The notes: generated by a model from the letters alone, not told the origin. 48,172 nucleotides of DNA from an uncultured Lachnospiraceae bacterium (GCA_910586725.1 CAJUJL010000022.1:1-48172); one strand, 5' to 3'. Shown: positions 8,343 to 17,446, numbered from the stretch's first letter. Numbers and translations: made by a program.

Positions 8343-11300
8343 ATGCAGAATGGTATAGTAAGATCGGTTTTAAAAAAGTGTTTAAGCACAGGTCTGGTTT
8401 TTGCTTTGGCAGCGTCCGCCATACCGGATTTTCCGGCTTTTGCACAGGAAAAGGAGGGGGCGGCGCACCAGGAGAAACCGATTTTGGAAAGGGCAGGAAG
8501 CATAAGCGTAAGTGAAGATACGCTGACTTACGATGAACCTTTCGCAAAGGGAACGGCCGGATGTGATTACTTCCGTATTCCTGCGCTGATTACATTGCAG
8601 AACGGAAGCCTTTTGGCTACGGCTGACGCCAGATGGGAAAATACCGGAGACGGCGGCGGCATAGATTCCATTGCTTCCGTTTCGGAGGATGGAGGTAAGA
8701 CATGGCATTATAGTTTCCCGCTCTATTTTCCGGACAGCTATGGGTATGCGGGCACGAAGGCTACTACGATTATAGATCCGGGTGTTTTAGAAGGGCCGGA
8801 CGGTACGATTTATTTTATTGCAGACGTAAATCCGACCGGAGGCACGACAATGGGCGGCTATCGGAAGCCAGGCGTAGGCACCGGTTATATCAATGTGGAT
8901 AATGGACAGGATAAAGGCCGTTATCAGGCAATTACAGCAGACTGGGATACCAGCTGCAATGTAGAGCCGAAAGATGATGATTTAAGCAGCTATCCGTATT
9001 ATATAGGAGATTTAAACGAGGATGGATTTGCCGAAATTTTAAACAGAGCTGACGGCAGTGCGACAGGATTTGGAGTGGATGAGTGGTATAATCTCTATAG
9101 CTGCAGAGAAGGTGCGTTTGCGGATGATCTGGATCGGTCTACGGTAGTTAATAATGATGCAATGAAGATTCAGCAAAATGCATTTTATAAAGATTCGTCT
9201 TACCATGTGTTTGGCAATACCGATTATCTTTGGGTGATTACTTCAAAAGACGGTGGAAAGACATGGGAGCATCCGCGCGATCTGACGGATCAGATCAAGA
9301 GAAATGAAGAAAATGCAGTTGATAATAACGGCAGGAAACTGCCAAAAGACAGGGCGCTTCTGGTATCTCCCGGGCAGGGGATTTCAACCAGCGCCGGGGA
9401 TCTGATCATTGGATTTTATGATAACGGAGCAGGAGATGAAGAAAACGCAAGTATCGTATATTCCACGGATAACGGTGAAACGTGGGAACGTACGAATGAT
9501 ATGCAAAGAAGCGAGGATGATGGTTTCTGGACTTCTGAAAATGAAATTGTAGAGCTGGAGGACGGCACGCTGCGTATGTTTGCGCGTAACGGAAGAGGAA
9601 AAATCTGTTACGGTGACGCGAAGAAAGACCCGGAAACCGGCAAATATGAAATGGAAGACACTTCTGTTGTCACGGATGTTGGTTCTACAAGCACTTGTAA
9701 TGTGACTGCGATCAGTTATTCCAAAAAAATCAATGGCAAACAGGCGATTCTTGTTGGGTGCCCGACCGGGGGAGCGCGCGCGAAAGGAAGGATTTTTACT
9801 TTTTTGGTGGATCCGGAAGACAACTCCATGGAGCTTTACAGTGAATTTGCCGTTCCGGGCGCAGAGGGAGGATATGTATATTCCTGTCTGACGGAGATGG
9901 AAGACGGCACAGTGGCTCTGCTTTGGGAGCCAAACAAATGGTCGGAAGGCATTTCGATTCTGTTTGATAAATTCAGTATACTGGATCTTGTGCCGAAGGC
10001 AACTCTGGAAGGGGCTTCTATCAAGGTAAGACTGGAGAAGGGCGGTACATATACCAGAAACTATGACGGAGATTCGGATTTCATAGTTGCGGAGAAAGCA
10101 AAGGAAACAGTTGCGGCGGTTACAACAGAAAGCGGCGAAGGCAGTAAACAGATAACAATTGCCGGTGTCGGCGCGGGTTATACAAAGACTGTTATTGACG
10201 GTATGATATATGAGATTTATGTAAAAGACAGCGCGTTGTTTCTGCCAATGGATGGAGAGCCTTTTGTGATTGAAGACGTTGCCGGGGATCCCGGGGAAGC
10301 TTCCGGGGATGCGGTAAAGGTAACGTACGAAGAATTCGGCGTCTGGAAATTATTTAAACATGTTTCCGGCCAGGAAAATTCGCTGTCCGGTTTTGCGCAA
10401 ACGTCTGATGCGGGAAGTAATTTTTCCGATGCGGAATTTACGTTTACCGGTTCCGGCACAACGTTCAGCATTTATAATGAGGCTACCAAGACTTACCTGA
10501 AGAATAAGAGTATTGACGCTTTTTTCGAATCCGGTGAAGAGAGCATGATGGTAACGCCGGCAGACGGGGGTTTTCGTATCTGCAATCTGCAGGGAGCGCG
10601 TTATGTAATTTTTTATTCAAAACAGATGAATTTCAATGCAAACAGCAAGTATGAAGCGAATTATGAAGATGGAAGTTATGAATTGAAACTCCTTGAAAAG
10701 CAGGATACTGTTTCGGACGATGACGACCTGCCGGGATATAAAGCGGTATCAAGCATTACTTCCGGCAAGAAATACCTGATCGCTTATTCTTTCAATGAAG
10801 ACAATATTATTGTGCTTTATCCGAAAAACGGAACGTCAAATCAGACGAAGCTTGCCCGTAAGACAGGGAAAGTTACGATTGCTCCGCAGAATGTTGGAGA
10901 AGCCAGCATTGTGGTGGATGGCACGACATACCGCTTCCAGGTTACGCGCAGCGGCTGCAATCATGCAAGTCAAATTGTCAGGGGTGAAATTAAGAAAGAT
11001 TGTCTGGAAGACGGCTATACCGGCGATGCATACTGTAAAGAGTGCGGTTTATTATTGAAAAAGGGCTCTGTGGTTCCTTCATTTGGCAGCCACGCGTGGG
11101 GTGAAGCGAAATGTCTGAAAAAGGTTACGGAAACAGAGAACGGATTGCTGGAATACACCTGCCAAAATGATAAGGATCATAAAAAGACGGAGATTGTGTA
11201 CGCGTATGTTTACCAGCCATTCCAGGAAGAGTATGAATATGCTTCCGAAGTTATGAAAAACCTGATTTTTTATAAGGGAGAAGCAGCGGATGCTTTGCCG

Positions 11301-12362
11301 GAGCTTATTGAAGAGTGCAAAAAGATAATTAAAAGCAATGGCGCAAACCCAAGCAGCATTTTGAAAATGACGGCAGCTCTGCAGGAAACGGTCGCGGCGC
11401 TGACGCCTTTGGAAGACAATGAAATCATTGATTTGCTGGATGATCTTGTAAAAGAAGTGCAAAAAGATTATGATGCGCCGCATGCCGGAGTTTCCGCAGA
11501 GGTATGGAAGGCGTTTGAAGACGGATATAAATGGGCGCAGAGCGTTACGTCAGATACGGATATTGTGGAAGTAAAACTTGGGATAAAATATCTTGCAGAA
11601 GCCGCCAGGGCTTTGACAGAAGAAAAATATAATGTTGCGTCCAAAAATCTGAAAAGTGAAGTCGCTGCTGTGCAGGCAATCATTGCCGCGGAAGAAAGCA
11701 AATATACACCGGAGAGCTGGAAAATGTTTTATGACGCCTATCAGGCAGCCGCAAATGCGTCTAAGGACGCGACGGAAGCAGAACTGGCTGCACTGCTGAC
11801 CAATCTGCAGACGGCCCGGAAAGGATTGAAGCTGAAAGAAACCGGTCAGGAGCAGCCGGTTCAGGCAGGTGAAAGCATAGTCATTGACGGCGTTACGTAT
11901 GTGGTCACGGATGTAACGGCTAAGAAGGCGGCTGTTTCGGGCGCAAACAAGACAAGTATTAAGATTCCTGGAAGCGTTCCGATTAAGAATGAGACGTTTG
12001 CGGTTACCGAAATATCGGAAAAGGCATTCAGCGGCTCCAGGAAATTGAAGAAAGTTGTGATTGGCGATCAGGTAACAAAAATCGGCAAACAGGCGTTTTA
12101 CAATTGTAAAAATCTCTCTTCCGTTACGATTGGGGCTAAAGTGACAACAATTGGCAGACAGGCATTTTCCAGGAGCGCGAAATTGAAGGCAATTGTGTTA
12201 AAATGCAAGTCCTTCAAGAAAGTGGATAAAACAGCATTTAAAAAGACAGCGTCAAAAGGCGTCAAAGTTCAGATGCCAAAAGGATTGAGTAAGAGCAAAC
12301 GCAAGAAACTGCTGAAAAAATTGCAGAATGCGGGTTTAAGTAAGAAAGCGAAAATGAAATAA
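8343..12362 (+). CDS. Secreted exo-alpha-sialidase (GH33-type), tandem paralogue
   Basis: This is a second sialidase of 1339 aa. I chose ATG 8343 because GGAG lies six bases upstream; an in-frame TTG at 8331 would add four residues but has a poorer site. The signal peptide ends near AFA-Q. Catalytic residues are all visible: R78 (YFRIP), D108 before Asp box SVSEDGGKTW, E399 (SENEIVEL), R411 (LRMFAR), R479 and Y513 (VYSCLTEM). Downstream come one copy of the accessory module found in its neighbours (ending LPGYKAVSSITSGKKYLI), a Cys/His-rich module from C872 (CNH, YCKECG), three helical FIVAR-like units (about 950-1170), and BspA-type LRR_5 repeats with a very basic C-terminus. It lies 44 bases after its paralogue with no promoter or terminator between, so an operon is likely. 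No sialic-acid-binding CBM40 motif was recognised. Confidence 0.93.
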   Translation: MQNGIVRSVLKKCLSTGLVFALAASAIPDFPAFAQEKEGAAHQEKPILERAGSISVSEDTLTYDEPFAKGTAGCDYFRIPALITLQNGSLLATADARWENTGDGGGIDSIASVSEDGGKTWHYSFPLYFPDSYGYAGTKATTIIDPGVLEGPDGTIYFIADVNPTGGTTMGGYRKPGVGTGYINVDNGQDKGRYQAITADWDTSCNVEPKDDDLSSYPYYIGDLNEDGFAEILNRADGSATGFGVDEWYNLYSCREGAFADDLDRSTVVNNDAMKIQQNAFYKDSSYHVFGNTDYLWVITSKDGGKTWEHPRDLTDQIKRNEENAVDNNGRKLPKDRALLVSPGQGISTSAGDLIIGFYDNGAGDEENASIVYSTDNGETWERTNDMQRSEDDGFWTSENEIVELEDGTLRMFARNGRGKICYGDAKKDPETGKYEMEDTSVVTDVGSTSTCNVTAISYSKKINGKQAILVGCPTGGARAKGRIFTFLVDPEDNSMELYSEFAVPGAEGGYVYSCLTEMEDGTVALLWEPNKWSEGISILFDKFSILDLVPKATLEGASIKVRLEKGGTYTRNYDGDSDFIVAEKAKETVAAVTTESGEGSKQITIAGVGAGYTKTVIDGMIYEIYVKDSALFLPMDGEPFVIEDVAGDPGEASGDAVKVTYEEFGVWKLFKHVSGQENSLSGFAQTSDAGSNFSDAEFTFTGSGTTFSIYNEATKTYLKNKSIDAFFESGEESMMVTPADGGFRICNLQGARYVIFYSKQMNFNANSKYEANYEDGSYELKLLEKQDTVSDDDDLPGYKAVSSITSGKKYLIAYSFNEDNIIVLYPKNGTSNQTKLARKTGKVTIAPQNVGEASIVVDGTTYRFQVTRSGCNHASQIVRGEIKKDCLEDGYTGDAYCKECGLLLKKGSVVPSFGSHAWGEAKCLKKVTETENGLLEYTCQNDKDHKKTEIVYAYVYQPFQEEYEYASEVMKNLIFYKGEAADALPELIEECKKIIKSNGANPSSILKMTAALQETVAALTPLEDNEIIDLLDDLVKEVQKDYDAPHAGVSAEVWKAFEDGYKWAQSVTSDTDIVEVKLGIKYLAEAARALTEEKYNVASKNLKSEVAAVQAIIAAEESKYTPESWKMFYDAYQAAANASKDATEAELAALLTNLQTARKGLKLKETGQEQPVQAGESIVIDGVTYVVTDVTAKKAAVSGANKTSIKIPGSVPIKNETFAVTEISEKAFSGSRKLKKVVIGDQVTKIGKQAFYNCKNLSSVTIGAKVTTIGRQAFSRSAKLKAIVLKCKSFKKVDKTAFKKTASKGVKVQMPKGLSKSKRKKLLKKLQNAGLSKKAKMK

Positions 12363-12375
12363 CGGCTGTATCAGC

Positions 12376-12413
12376 ATGATAAGACCCCGGAAAATTTTCC
12401 GGGGTCTTATCAT
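12376..12413. terminator. Bidirectional terminator between convergent genes
   Basis: A perfect 38-base palindrome (5' arm CCCCGGAAAA, 3' arm TTTTCCGGGG, extended on both sides by AAGA/TCTT and ATGAT/ATCAT) lies between the stops of the plus-strand sialidase and the minus-strand HD-GYP gene. It can serve transcription from both sides, although the U tracts are short. Confidence 0.8.
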
Positions 12414-12432
12414 TGGATGTGCAGTTTGTTTC

Positions 12433-13515
12433 TTAGAGAAGAGACTGAATATAAAGATCCGGTGTTTTGGACAAGTCAATGGTTCCGCCTTTAACACCGA
12501 CAATTGGTCTGGAAAGGAACTGCTTATTGAGCATGATAATATTTGCGCTTCTTCCGTTCGAGAGGAGAACGCGGTTGTTCTGGTATGTATAGGCAATGCG
12601 CTCCAGGAAGGTCAGAATATACTTCGGATGATACTTCTGAAGACCTTCGATTTCAAAGTCCGCAATTACCTGGAACGGACAAAGCCCGGCCCGGTAGGCT
12701 CTTGCGGCGGTCATTGCGTCGTATACGTCTGCAATGGCAATGATCTGCGCAAAATCATCGATTTCACAGTGCTTTAAGCCCTGTGGATAGCCATGGCCGT
12801 CACAGCGTTCGTGGTGCATCAGCGCGGAATTTTTGATGCGCGGATCCAACGATGCAAAGGACTGCAAAATCTCGTGGCCGAAAAACGGGTGTTTCTTAAC
12901 GAGAGCAAACTCTTCGTCTGTGTATTTACCCGGTTTATTCAGGATTTCCACCGGGATTTTGGTTTTGCCAATGTCATGAAGCAGGGCGGCTGCTGTGAGG
13001 ACTTCCAGATCAGAGTCAGATAATTTCAGCCATTTGCCAAGCGTATTTGAAATTAGCGCTACGTTGATTGAATGCGCATAAATGGTATCGTCAATTGCGC
13101 GCATGTTATGTAAAAAATCAAACATCTGCAATGACGACGGCGCGCCCGCCAGCAAAGGCTGTATCATCTGGGCCAGCTGGCTTTCACCGGGAAGCGTGCG
13201 TTCGGAAAGGATGGAAGAGACGCTCCGTTTCAGATTGTCTACGGAACGGGAATAATCTTCCTGGAATTTTCTGAATTCGGGAGAACTGGTGACGCGCTGG
13301 GAATATGTGGGTTCAAAAATGCTTTCATCTTCGTCTTCTTTTGGTTCGGCAAAATCTTCAATCGTTACCTGATCGATGTCATAAAATGCGATGCGGGCAA
13401 TCAGGGCGTTGTTTAACTGGATGCCCTCGTCAACGACCGGAAGTCCTTTTTTTGTCGTAACTGGCGCGGCGGTTACCATGCCTTCTTTTAATTGATTGGT
13501 TTTCACAGTTTGCAT
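12433..13515 (-). CDS. HD-GYP domain protein, probable cyclic-di-GMP phosphodiesterase
   Basis: The protein (360 aa) has a short N-terminal domain (LKEGMVTAAPVTTKKG) of the kind that precedes many HD-GYP domains, an acidic linker (about 54-70), then the HD-GYP domain: H149-like YAHSINVA, H180-D181 in LLHDIGK, and HHERCDGHGYP at 234-244, followed by DVYDAMTAARAYR. The full GYP signature supports hydrolysis of cyclic-di-GMP, acting as a cytosolic output enzyme because no membrane segment or receiver domain is present. Start ATG 13515 has AAAGGAG eight bases upstream; a longer in-frame start at 13602 lies over the promoter and is rejected. It is divergent from metK with no obvious functional tie, so its target process cannot be read from context. 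Confidence 0.9.
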   Translation of the reverse strand: MQTVKTNQLKEGMVTAAPVTTKKGLPVVDEGIQLNNALIARIAFYDIDQVTIEDFAEPKEDEDESIFEPTYSQRVTSSPEFRKFQEDYSRSVDNLKRSVSSILSERTLPGESQLAQMIQPLLAGAPSSLQMFDFLHNMRAIDDTIYAHSINVALISNTLGKWLKLSDSDLEVLTAAALLHDIGKTKIPVEILNKPGKYTDEEFALVKKHPFFGHEILQSFASLDPRIKNSALMHHERCDGHGYPQGLKHCEIDDFAQIIAIADVYDAMTAARAYRAGLCPFQVIADFEIEGLQKYHPKYILTFLERIAYTYQNNRVLLSNGRSANIIMLNKQFLSRPIVGVKGGTIDLSKTPDLYIQSLL

Positions 13516-13573
13516 AGAATACGCTCCTTTATCTTGAAATTTATACATGAAAATAGTCAAATTATTTAACATA

Positions 13574-13602
13574 ATTATAAAACATATCTGAAAATAACGC
13601 AA
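13574..13602 (-). promoter_or_regulatory. SigmaA-type promoter for the HD-GYP gene
   Basis: Read on the minus strand, TTGCGT (13602-13597) and TATAAT (13579-13574) are spaced by 17 bases. The predicted transcript starts about 53 bases before ATG 13515. Confidence 0.6.
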
Positions 13603-13642
13603 TGGTTATTCCTTGATAATTTATGAAAATATGCGTTATCAC

Positions 13643-13671
13643 TTGACAAATGCAAAAAAAGAGCGTACTCT
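13643..13671 (+). promoter_or_regulatory. Promoter upstream of the metK SAM riboswitch
   Basis: A consensus TTGACA (13643-13648) lies 17 bases before TACTCT (13666-13671). The -10 box is weak, but position fits: the transcript would begin about 40 bases before the riboswitch aptamer. The 438-base gap 13516-13953 is fully accounted for by two divergent promoters, the riboswitch and its terminator. Confidence 0.6.
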
Positions 13672-13715
13672 TGAAGATGCAATGAGACGATTAAAATTCA
13701 ATTATATAGCTTTCC

Positions 13716-13811
13716 CTTATTCAGAGTGATGGAGATACATAGGATCTGTGAAGTCACGGCAACCCCTTGAACAGGAAGGTGCCAACCTGAGCGAAGAATT
13801 CGAACAATAAG
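13716..13811 (+). promoter_or_regulatory. SAM-I (S-box) riboswitch controlling metK
   Basis: The aptamer core shows the S-box landmarks in order: AGAGTGATGGAGAT, then TGTGAAGTCACGGCAACC, then GGAAGGTGCCAACCTG. The outer P1 helix pairs CTTATT (13716-13721) with AATAAG (13806-13811). AGG in the P2 loop can pair with CCT in the later joining segment as the known pseudoknot. The P1 3' strand plus next bases, AATAAGTGGA (13806-13815), is complementary over ten bases (one G-U) to the terminator 5' arm. So without SAM an antiterminator can form, and with SAM P1 frees the terminator: a transcriptional OFF switch. Confidence 0.93.
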
Positions 13812-13839
13812 TGGATTATATTTTCGGTTATAAAATGTT

Positions 13840-13866
13840 TCCGCTTATTTCATAAGCGGATTTTTT
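13840..13866 (+). terminator. Riboswitch-controlled terminator before metK
   Basis: A nine-base-pair hairpin TCCGCTTAT / ATAAGCGGA with a three-base loop is followed by six T residues. Its 5' arm competes with P1 of the upstream SAM riboswitch for the same strand. Confidence 0.9.
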
Positions 13867-13953
13867 ATTTATGGAGTTAAAAAGCTTATTTTCCAGGAGA
13901 AGGAAGCGGTATTTGAGTTAAAATCGAAATACAGTTTGAGAGGAGCAATTAAA

Positions 13954-15141
13954 ATGGAGAAAAGATTATTTACATCCGAATCGGTAACAGAAGGGCATCC
14001 CGACAAAATCTGCGATGCGGTTTCCGATGCTATTTTAGACGCCTGCATGGCGCAGGATCCGATGAGCCGCGTGGCCTGTGAAACGGCTTCCTGTACCGGA
14101 TTTATTCTGGTAACGGGAGAGATTACGACAAAAGCCAATCTGGATATTCCGGCGATTGTAAGAAAGACGGTCAATGAAATCGGTTATGACGATTCCGGCA
14201 AGGGATTTGACGGCAGCACATGCGCGGTTTTGACGGCGCTTGACAAACAGTCTCCGGATATTGCGATGGGTGTGGATAAGGCCTTAGAAGCAAAAGAAAA
14301 CAAGATGACCGACGCGCAGATTGAAGCGATCGGCGCGGGCGACCAGGGTATGATGTTTGGTTTTGCGGTCAATGAGACGGAAGAGTATATGCCGTATCCG
14401 ATTGCGCTGGCGCATAAACTGGCGCAGCAGCTTACGAAAGTGCGCAAAGACGGTACGTTAAGCTACTTAAGGGCAGACGGCAAATCACAGGTGTCTGTGG
14501 AATATGATGAGAACGGCAGGCCGTCCCGTCTGGAAGCGGTGGTAATTTCATCACAGCATGATGAAAAGGTGTCTCAGGAACAGATTCATGCGGATGTGAA
14601 AAAATATGTATTGGATCCCGTACTGCCAAAAGATATGGTGGATGAGAATACGAAGATTTTCATCAATCCTACCGGCCGTTTTGTGATCGGCGGTCCGCAG
14701 GGAGACGCGGGCCTTACGGGACGCAAGATTATCGTAGATACATACGGCGGTTATGCGCGCCATGGCGGCGGGGCATTTTCCGGAAAAGACTGCACGAAGG
14801 TAGACCGTTCCGCGGCGTATGCGGCGCGTTATGTTGCGAAGAACATTGTCGCTGCAGGTCTTGCGGATAAATGTGAAATCCAGCTTGCTTATGCGATCGG
14901 CGTAGCGCAGCCGACGTCGGTTATGGTCGATACGTTTGGCACGGGTAAATTGTCCGAGGAAAAACTGGTGCAAATCATCCGTGAGCATTTTGACCTTCGT
15001 CCTGCCGGCATTATCAAAATGCTGGATTTGAGAAGGCCGATTTACAAAGACACGGCGGCTTACGGGCATTTTGGCCGAAGCGATTTGAATCTGCCGTGGG
15101 AAGCGCTTGATAAAGTGGAAGACCTGAAAAAATACCTGTAA
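13954..15141 (+). CDS. metK: S-adenosylmethionine synthetase
   Basis: MetK makes S-adenosylmethionine from methionine and ATP in the cytosol. The 395-aa length is typical. Visible signatures include the N-terminal FTSESVTEGHPDKICD with the catalytic His, the GAGDQGMMFG loop, and the GGGAFSGKDCTKVDRSAAY motif near the C-terminal third. ATG 13954 is chosen over an upstream TTG (13936) because AGGAG is eight bases before it, and the upstream start would add residues outside the family. It is preceded by a SAM riboswitch, so the product represses its own synthesis, and followed by a clear terminator, so it is probably monocistronic. Confidence 0.98.
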   Translation: MEKRLFTSESVTEGHPDKICDAVSDAILDACMAQDPMSRVACETASCTGFILVTGEITTKANLDIPAIVRKTVNEIGYDDSGKGFDGSTCAVLTALDKQSPDIAMGVDKALEAKENKMTDAQIEAIGAGDQGMMFGFAVNETEEYMPYPIALAHKLAQQLTKVRKDGTLSYLRADGKSQVSVEYDENGRPSRLEAVVISSQHDEKVSQEQIHADVKKYVLDPVLPKDMVDENTKIFINPTGRFVIGGPQGDAGLTGRKIIVDTYGGYARHGGGAFSGKDCTKVDRSAAYAARYVAKNIVAAGLADKCEIQLAYAIGVAQPTSVMVDTFGTGKLSEEKLVQIIREHFDLRPAGIIKMLDLRRPIYKDTAAYGHFGRSDLNLPWEALDKVEDLKKYL

Positions 15142-15202
15142 CTCTGGTTTATGAAAAATTTAGAATATATTTTATTTTTTTAATAGGATTTGACGCATTT
15201 CG

Positions 15203-15211
15203 TGCTATAAT
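15203..15211 (+). promoter_or_regulatory. Extended -10 element before the two-component operon
   Basis: TGCTATAAT is a consensus extended -10 box with no good -35 at normal distance (TTGACG at 15190 is only ten bases away). It lies just ahead of the metK terminator hairpin, so a transcript starting here would carry that hairpin at its extreme 5' end. This is tentative. Confidence 0.35.
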
Positions 15212-15215
15212 AAGT

Positions 15216-15252
15216 CACAGGGACTTTGAATTAAGTCCCTGTGGCTTTTTTT
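15216..15252 (+). terminator. Intrinsic terminator after metK
   Basis: An eleven-base-pair stem, CACAGGGACTT (15216-15226) with AAGTCCCTGTG (15233-15243), has a six-base loop and is followed by GC and seven T residues. Confidence 0.85.
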
Positions 15253-15273
15253 GTATATGGGAAGGATAATTAT

Positions 15274-16761
15274 ATGAAATTAAAGACGCGTCTTACCATT
15301 TCTTTTTGCATTATTATATTTGTTCCGATTTTACTGGCTGCATTTGTGATTTTTGGCCTCCAGAAGTTTCAGATTGCCGCCATTGAACAGACGTACGGCA
15401 TTACGGCCGATAATTATGTTAATCTTATGAATCCGGTGCAGATTTTGAACCGGTATACGAAGGCTGATTATAACAGATTATTAAAAGAAGTGAAGTTAAA
15501 CCCGGATCGTTTTCTGGAACTGGAATTTTTAGAGGAAATCAATCAACAATTAAAGAAGAAGTATTCATATCTGATTGTCCGGAGAGAAGATGACATTGTT
15601 TATATGGGCGACCAGACGGATTTGAAAGAGGAGGATTTGCCCGGATATGGAGCATATGAACTCGATGCGGTTTCCGGGACTTATGTAGACGGAGAAGAAG
15701 AGCTTTTGATCAAGCAGATCAATTTCTCCTTTTCCAACGAAGACAGGGGCAGTGTGTTTATTGTTACGGCGTCTTATGAGGTTTTGCCGGAAGTGCGGCA
15801 TCTGCTGGCGGATATTTTTATTTCCGCGCTGATTATTTTGTTTCTGACGGCGGGAATGCTGATTTTATGGATTTACCGCGGCATTATCCGGCCGATCAAG
15901 AGGCTTGAGGCCGCTACCGTAAATATTCAGCAGGGCAATCTGGACTTTACAATTGAGACGGAAGGAAACGATGAGGTCAGTGAACTGTGCAGCAGCTTTG
16001 AAGAAATGCGCAAAAGGCTGAAGGAATCCTCGGAGCAGCAGATGACAAGCGAGCAGCAGAGCAGAGAGCTGATCAGCAATATTGCCCATGATTTAAAGAC
16101 TCCCATTACCGCCGTAAAAGGATATTCCGAGGGGCTTTTAGACGGCGTGGCGGATACGCCCGAAAAGCGCGAGAAGTATTTAAGAACGATTAACAGCAAG
16201 GCCAATGAAATGGACGCGCTGCTCAATGAGCTTACGCTGTATTCGAAAATTGACACGAACCGCATTCCGTATAACTTTAATAAGTTAAGCGTGGCGGCAT
16301 ACTTTAATGACTGTATTGAAGAGATCGGCATGGATCTGGAGACAAAGCAGATTGGACTGGCATATTTTAATTATGTGGACAATGATGTGAAGATTATTGC
16401 GGATCCCGAGCAATTGAAGCGGGTGGTAAATAATATTATCGGCAACTCGGTGAAGTACCTTGACAAAAAGCATGGGTTTATCAATATCCGGATCAAGGAT
16501 GTCGGCGATTTTATTCAGGTGGAGATTGAAGATAACGGCAGAGGCATCGCTTCAAAAGATCTGCCTTATGTTTTCGAGCGATTTTACCGTGCGGACGCTT
16601 CGAGAAATTCGGCTACCGGAGGCAGCGGAATCGGCTTGTCGATTGTGAAAAAAATTATTGAGGACCATGGCGGTAAAATCTGGGCGACCAGCAAGGAATC
16701 CGTTGGTACCGTGATGTATTTTGTAATACGAAAATATCAGGAGGTAATTCAGAATGAGTAA
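15274..16761 (+). CDS. Membrane sensor histidine kinase
   Basis: This is a classical two-component sensor of 495 aa. Membrane segment 1 spans about 8-29, an extracytoplasmic sensor region of about 150 aa follows, and membrane segment 2 is about 181-203. A HAMP linker comes next (IRPIKRLEAATVNIQQGNLD). The dimerisation domain has H272 in IAHDLKTPITAVKGYSEG. The ATPase domain shows the N box (VVNNIIGNSVKYL), G1 (DNGRGI), F box (FERFYRAD) and G2 (GGSGIGLSI). ATG 15274 follows GAAGGA by seven bases; an upstream in-frame start overlaps the terminator and is rejected. The stop overlaps the response regulator start by eight bases, so the two are translationally coupled partners. The signal is not predictable from the sensor region. 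Confidence 0.96.
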   Translation: MKLKTRLTISFCIIIFVPILLAAFVIFGLQKFQIAAIEQTYGITADNYVNLMNPVQILNRYTKADYNRLLKEVKLNPDRFLELEFLEEINQQLKKKYSYLIVRREDDIVYMGDQTDLKEEDLPGYGAYELDAVSGTYVDGEEELLIKQINFSFSNEDRGSVFIVTASYEVLPEVRHLLADIFISALIILFLTAGMLILWIYRGIIRPIKRLEAATVNIQQGNLDFTIETEGNDEVSELCSSFEEMRKRLKESSEQQMTSEQQSRELISNIAHDLKTPITAVKGYSEGLLDGVADTPEKREKYLRTINSKANEMDALLNELTLYSKIDTNRIPYNFNKLSVAAYFNDCIEEIGMDLETKQIGLAYFNYVDNDVKIIADPEQLKRVVNNIIGNSVKYLDKKHGFINIRIKDVGDFIQVEIEDNGRGIASKDLPYVFERFYRADASRNSATGGSGIGLSIVKKIIEDHGGKIWATSKESVGTVMYFVIRKYQEVIQNE

Positions 16762-17443
16762 GGTGCTGATTATTGAAGATGAGGTTGCGATTGCAGATCT
16801 GGAAAAAGATTATCTGGAATTGAGCGGATTTGAAGTGGAGATTGAGAATTCGGGCGATGTGGGTTTGGAAAAAGCGTTACAGGAAGAATTTGATATGTAT
16901 ATTCTGGATTTGATGCTTCCGGGAGCGGATGGTTTTGAAATCTGCAGGCAGATCCGGGAAGTGAAAAACACGCCGATTTTGATGGTGTCGGCCAAGAAAG
17001 ACGACATTGACAAAATCAGAGGACTGGGACTTGGCGCGGATGACTATATTACCAAGCCGTTTTCGCCAAGCGAACTGGTGGCAAGGGTGAAAGCGCACCT
17101 GGCACGCTACGAACGGCTGATCGGAAGCAGCCAGCAGGAAAACGACACGATAGAAATCCGCGGGATCAAAATTGACAAGACGGCGCGCCGGGTATGGGTC
17201 AACGAGGAAGAGAAGCAGTTTACGACAAAAGAATTTGATCTGCTTACGTTTTTGGCGGAAAACCCCAATCGCGTTTTCACAAAAGAGGAATTGTTTCGGG
17301 AAATATGGGATATGGAATCCATTGGCGATATTGCAACCGTAACGGTCCACATCAAAAAAATCCGCGAAAAAATCGAGATAAACACGGCCAAACCCCAATA
17401 CATAGAAACTATATGGGGCGTAGGCTACCGGTTCAAGGTGTAA
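16754..17443 (+). CDS. OmpR-family response regulator
   Basis: The protein (229 aa) has a receiver domain (1-115) with the acidic pair near E8-D9, phosphoacceptor D52 in YILDLMLPGADG, and Lys in TKPFSPSELVARV. A winged-helix DNA-binding domain (about 130-229; KEFDLLTFLAENPNRVFTKE, IWGVGYRF) completes it. It overlaps the upstream histidine kinase by eight bases and is its obvious partner. Downstream, the pseudouridine synthase gene begins three bases after the stop, so they share a transcript. Target promoters cannot be read here; the kinase-regulator operon could be one of them. Confidence 0.96.
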   Translation: MSKVLIIEDEVAIADLEKDYLELSGFEVEIENSGDVGLEKALQEEFDMYILDLMLPGADGFEICRQIREVKNTPILMVSAKKDDIDKIRGLGLGADDYITKPFSPSELVARVKAHLARYERLIGSSQQENDTIEIRGIKIDKTARRVWVNEEEKQFTTKEFDLLTFLAENPNRVFTKEELFREIWDMESIGDIATVTVHIKKIREKIEINTAKPQYIETIWGVGYRFKV

Positions 17444-17446
17444 GAG

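Noticed and set aside
12433..13602. Longer form of the HD-GYP protein starting at 13602.
   Set aside because: The extra 29 residues cover the promoter and lack a ribosome site, while 13515 has AAAGGAG.
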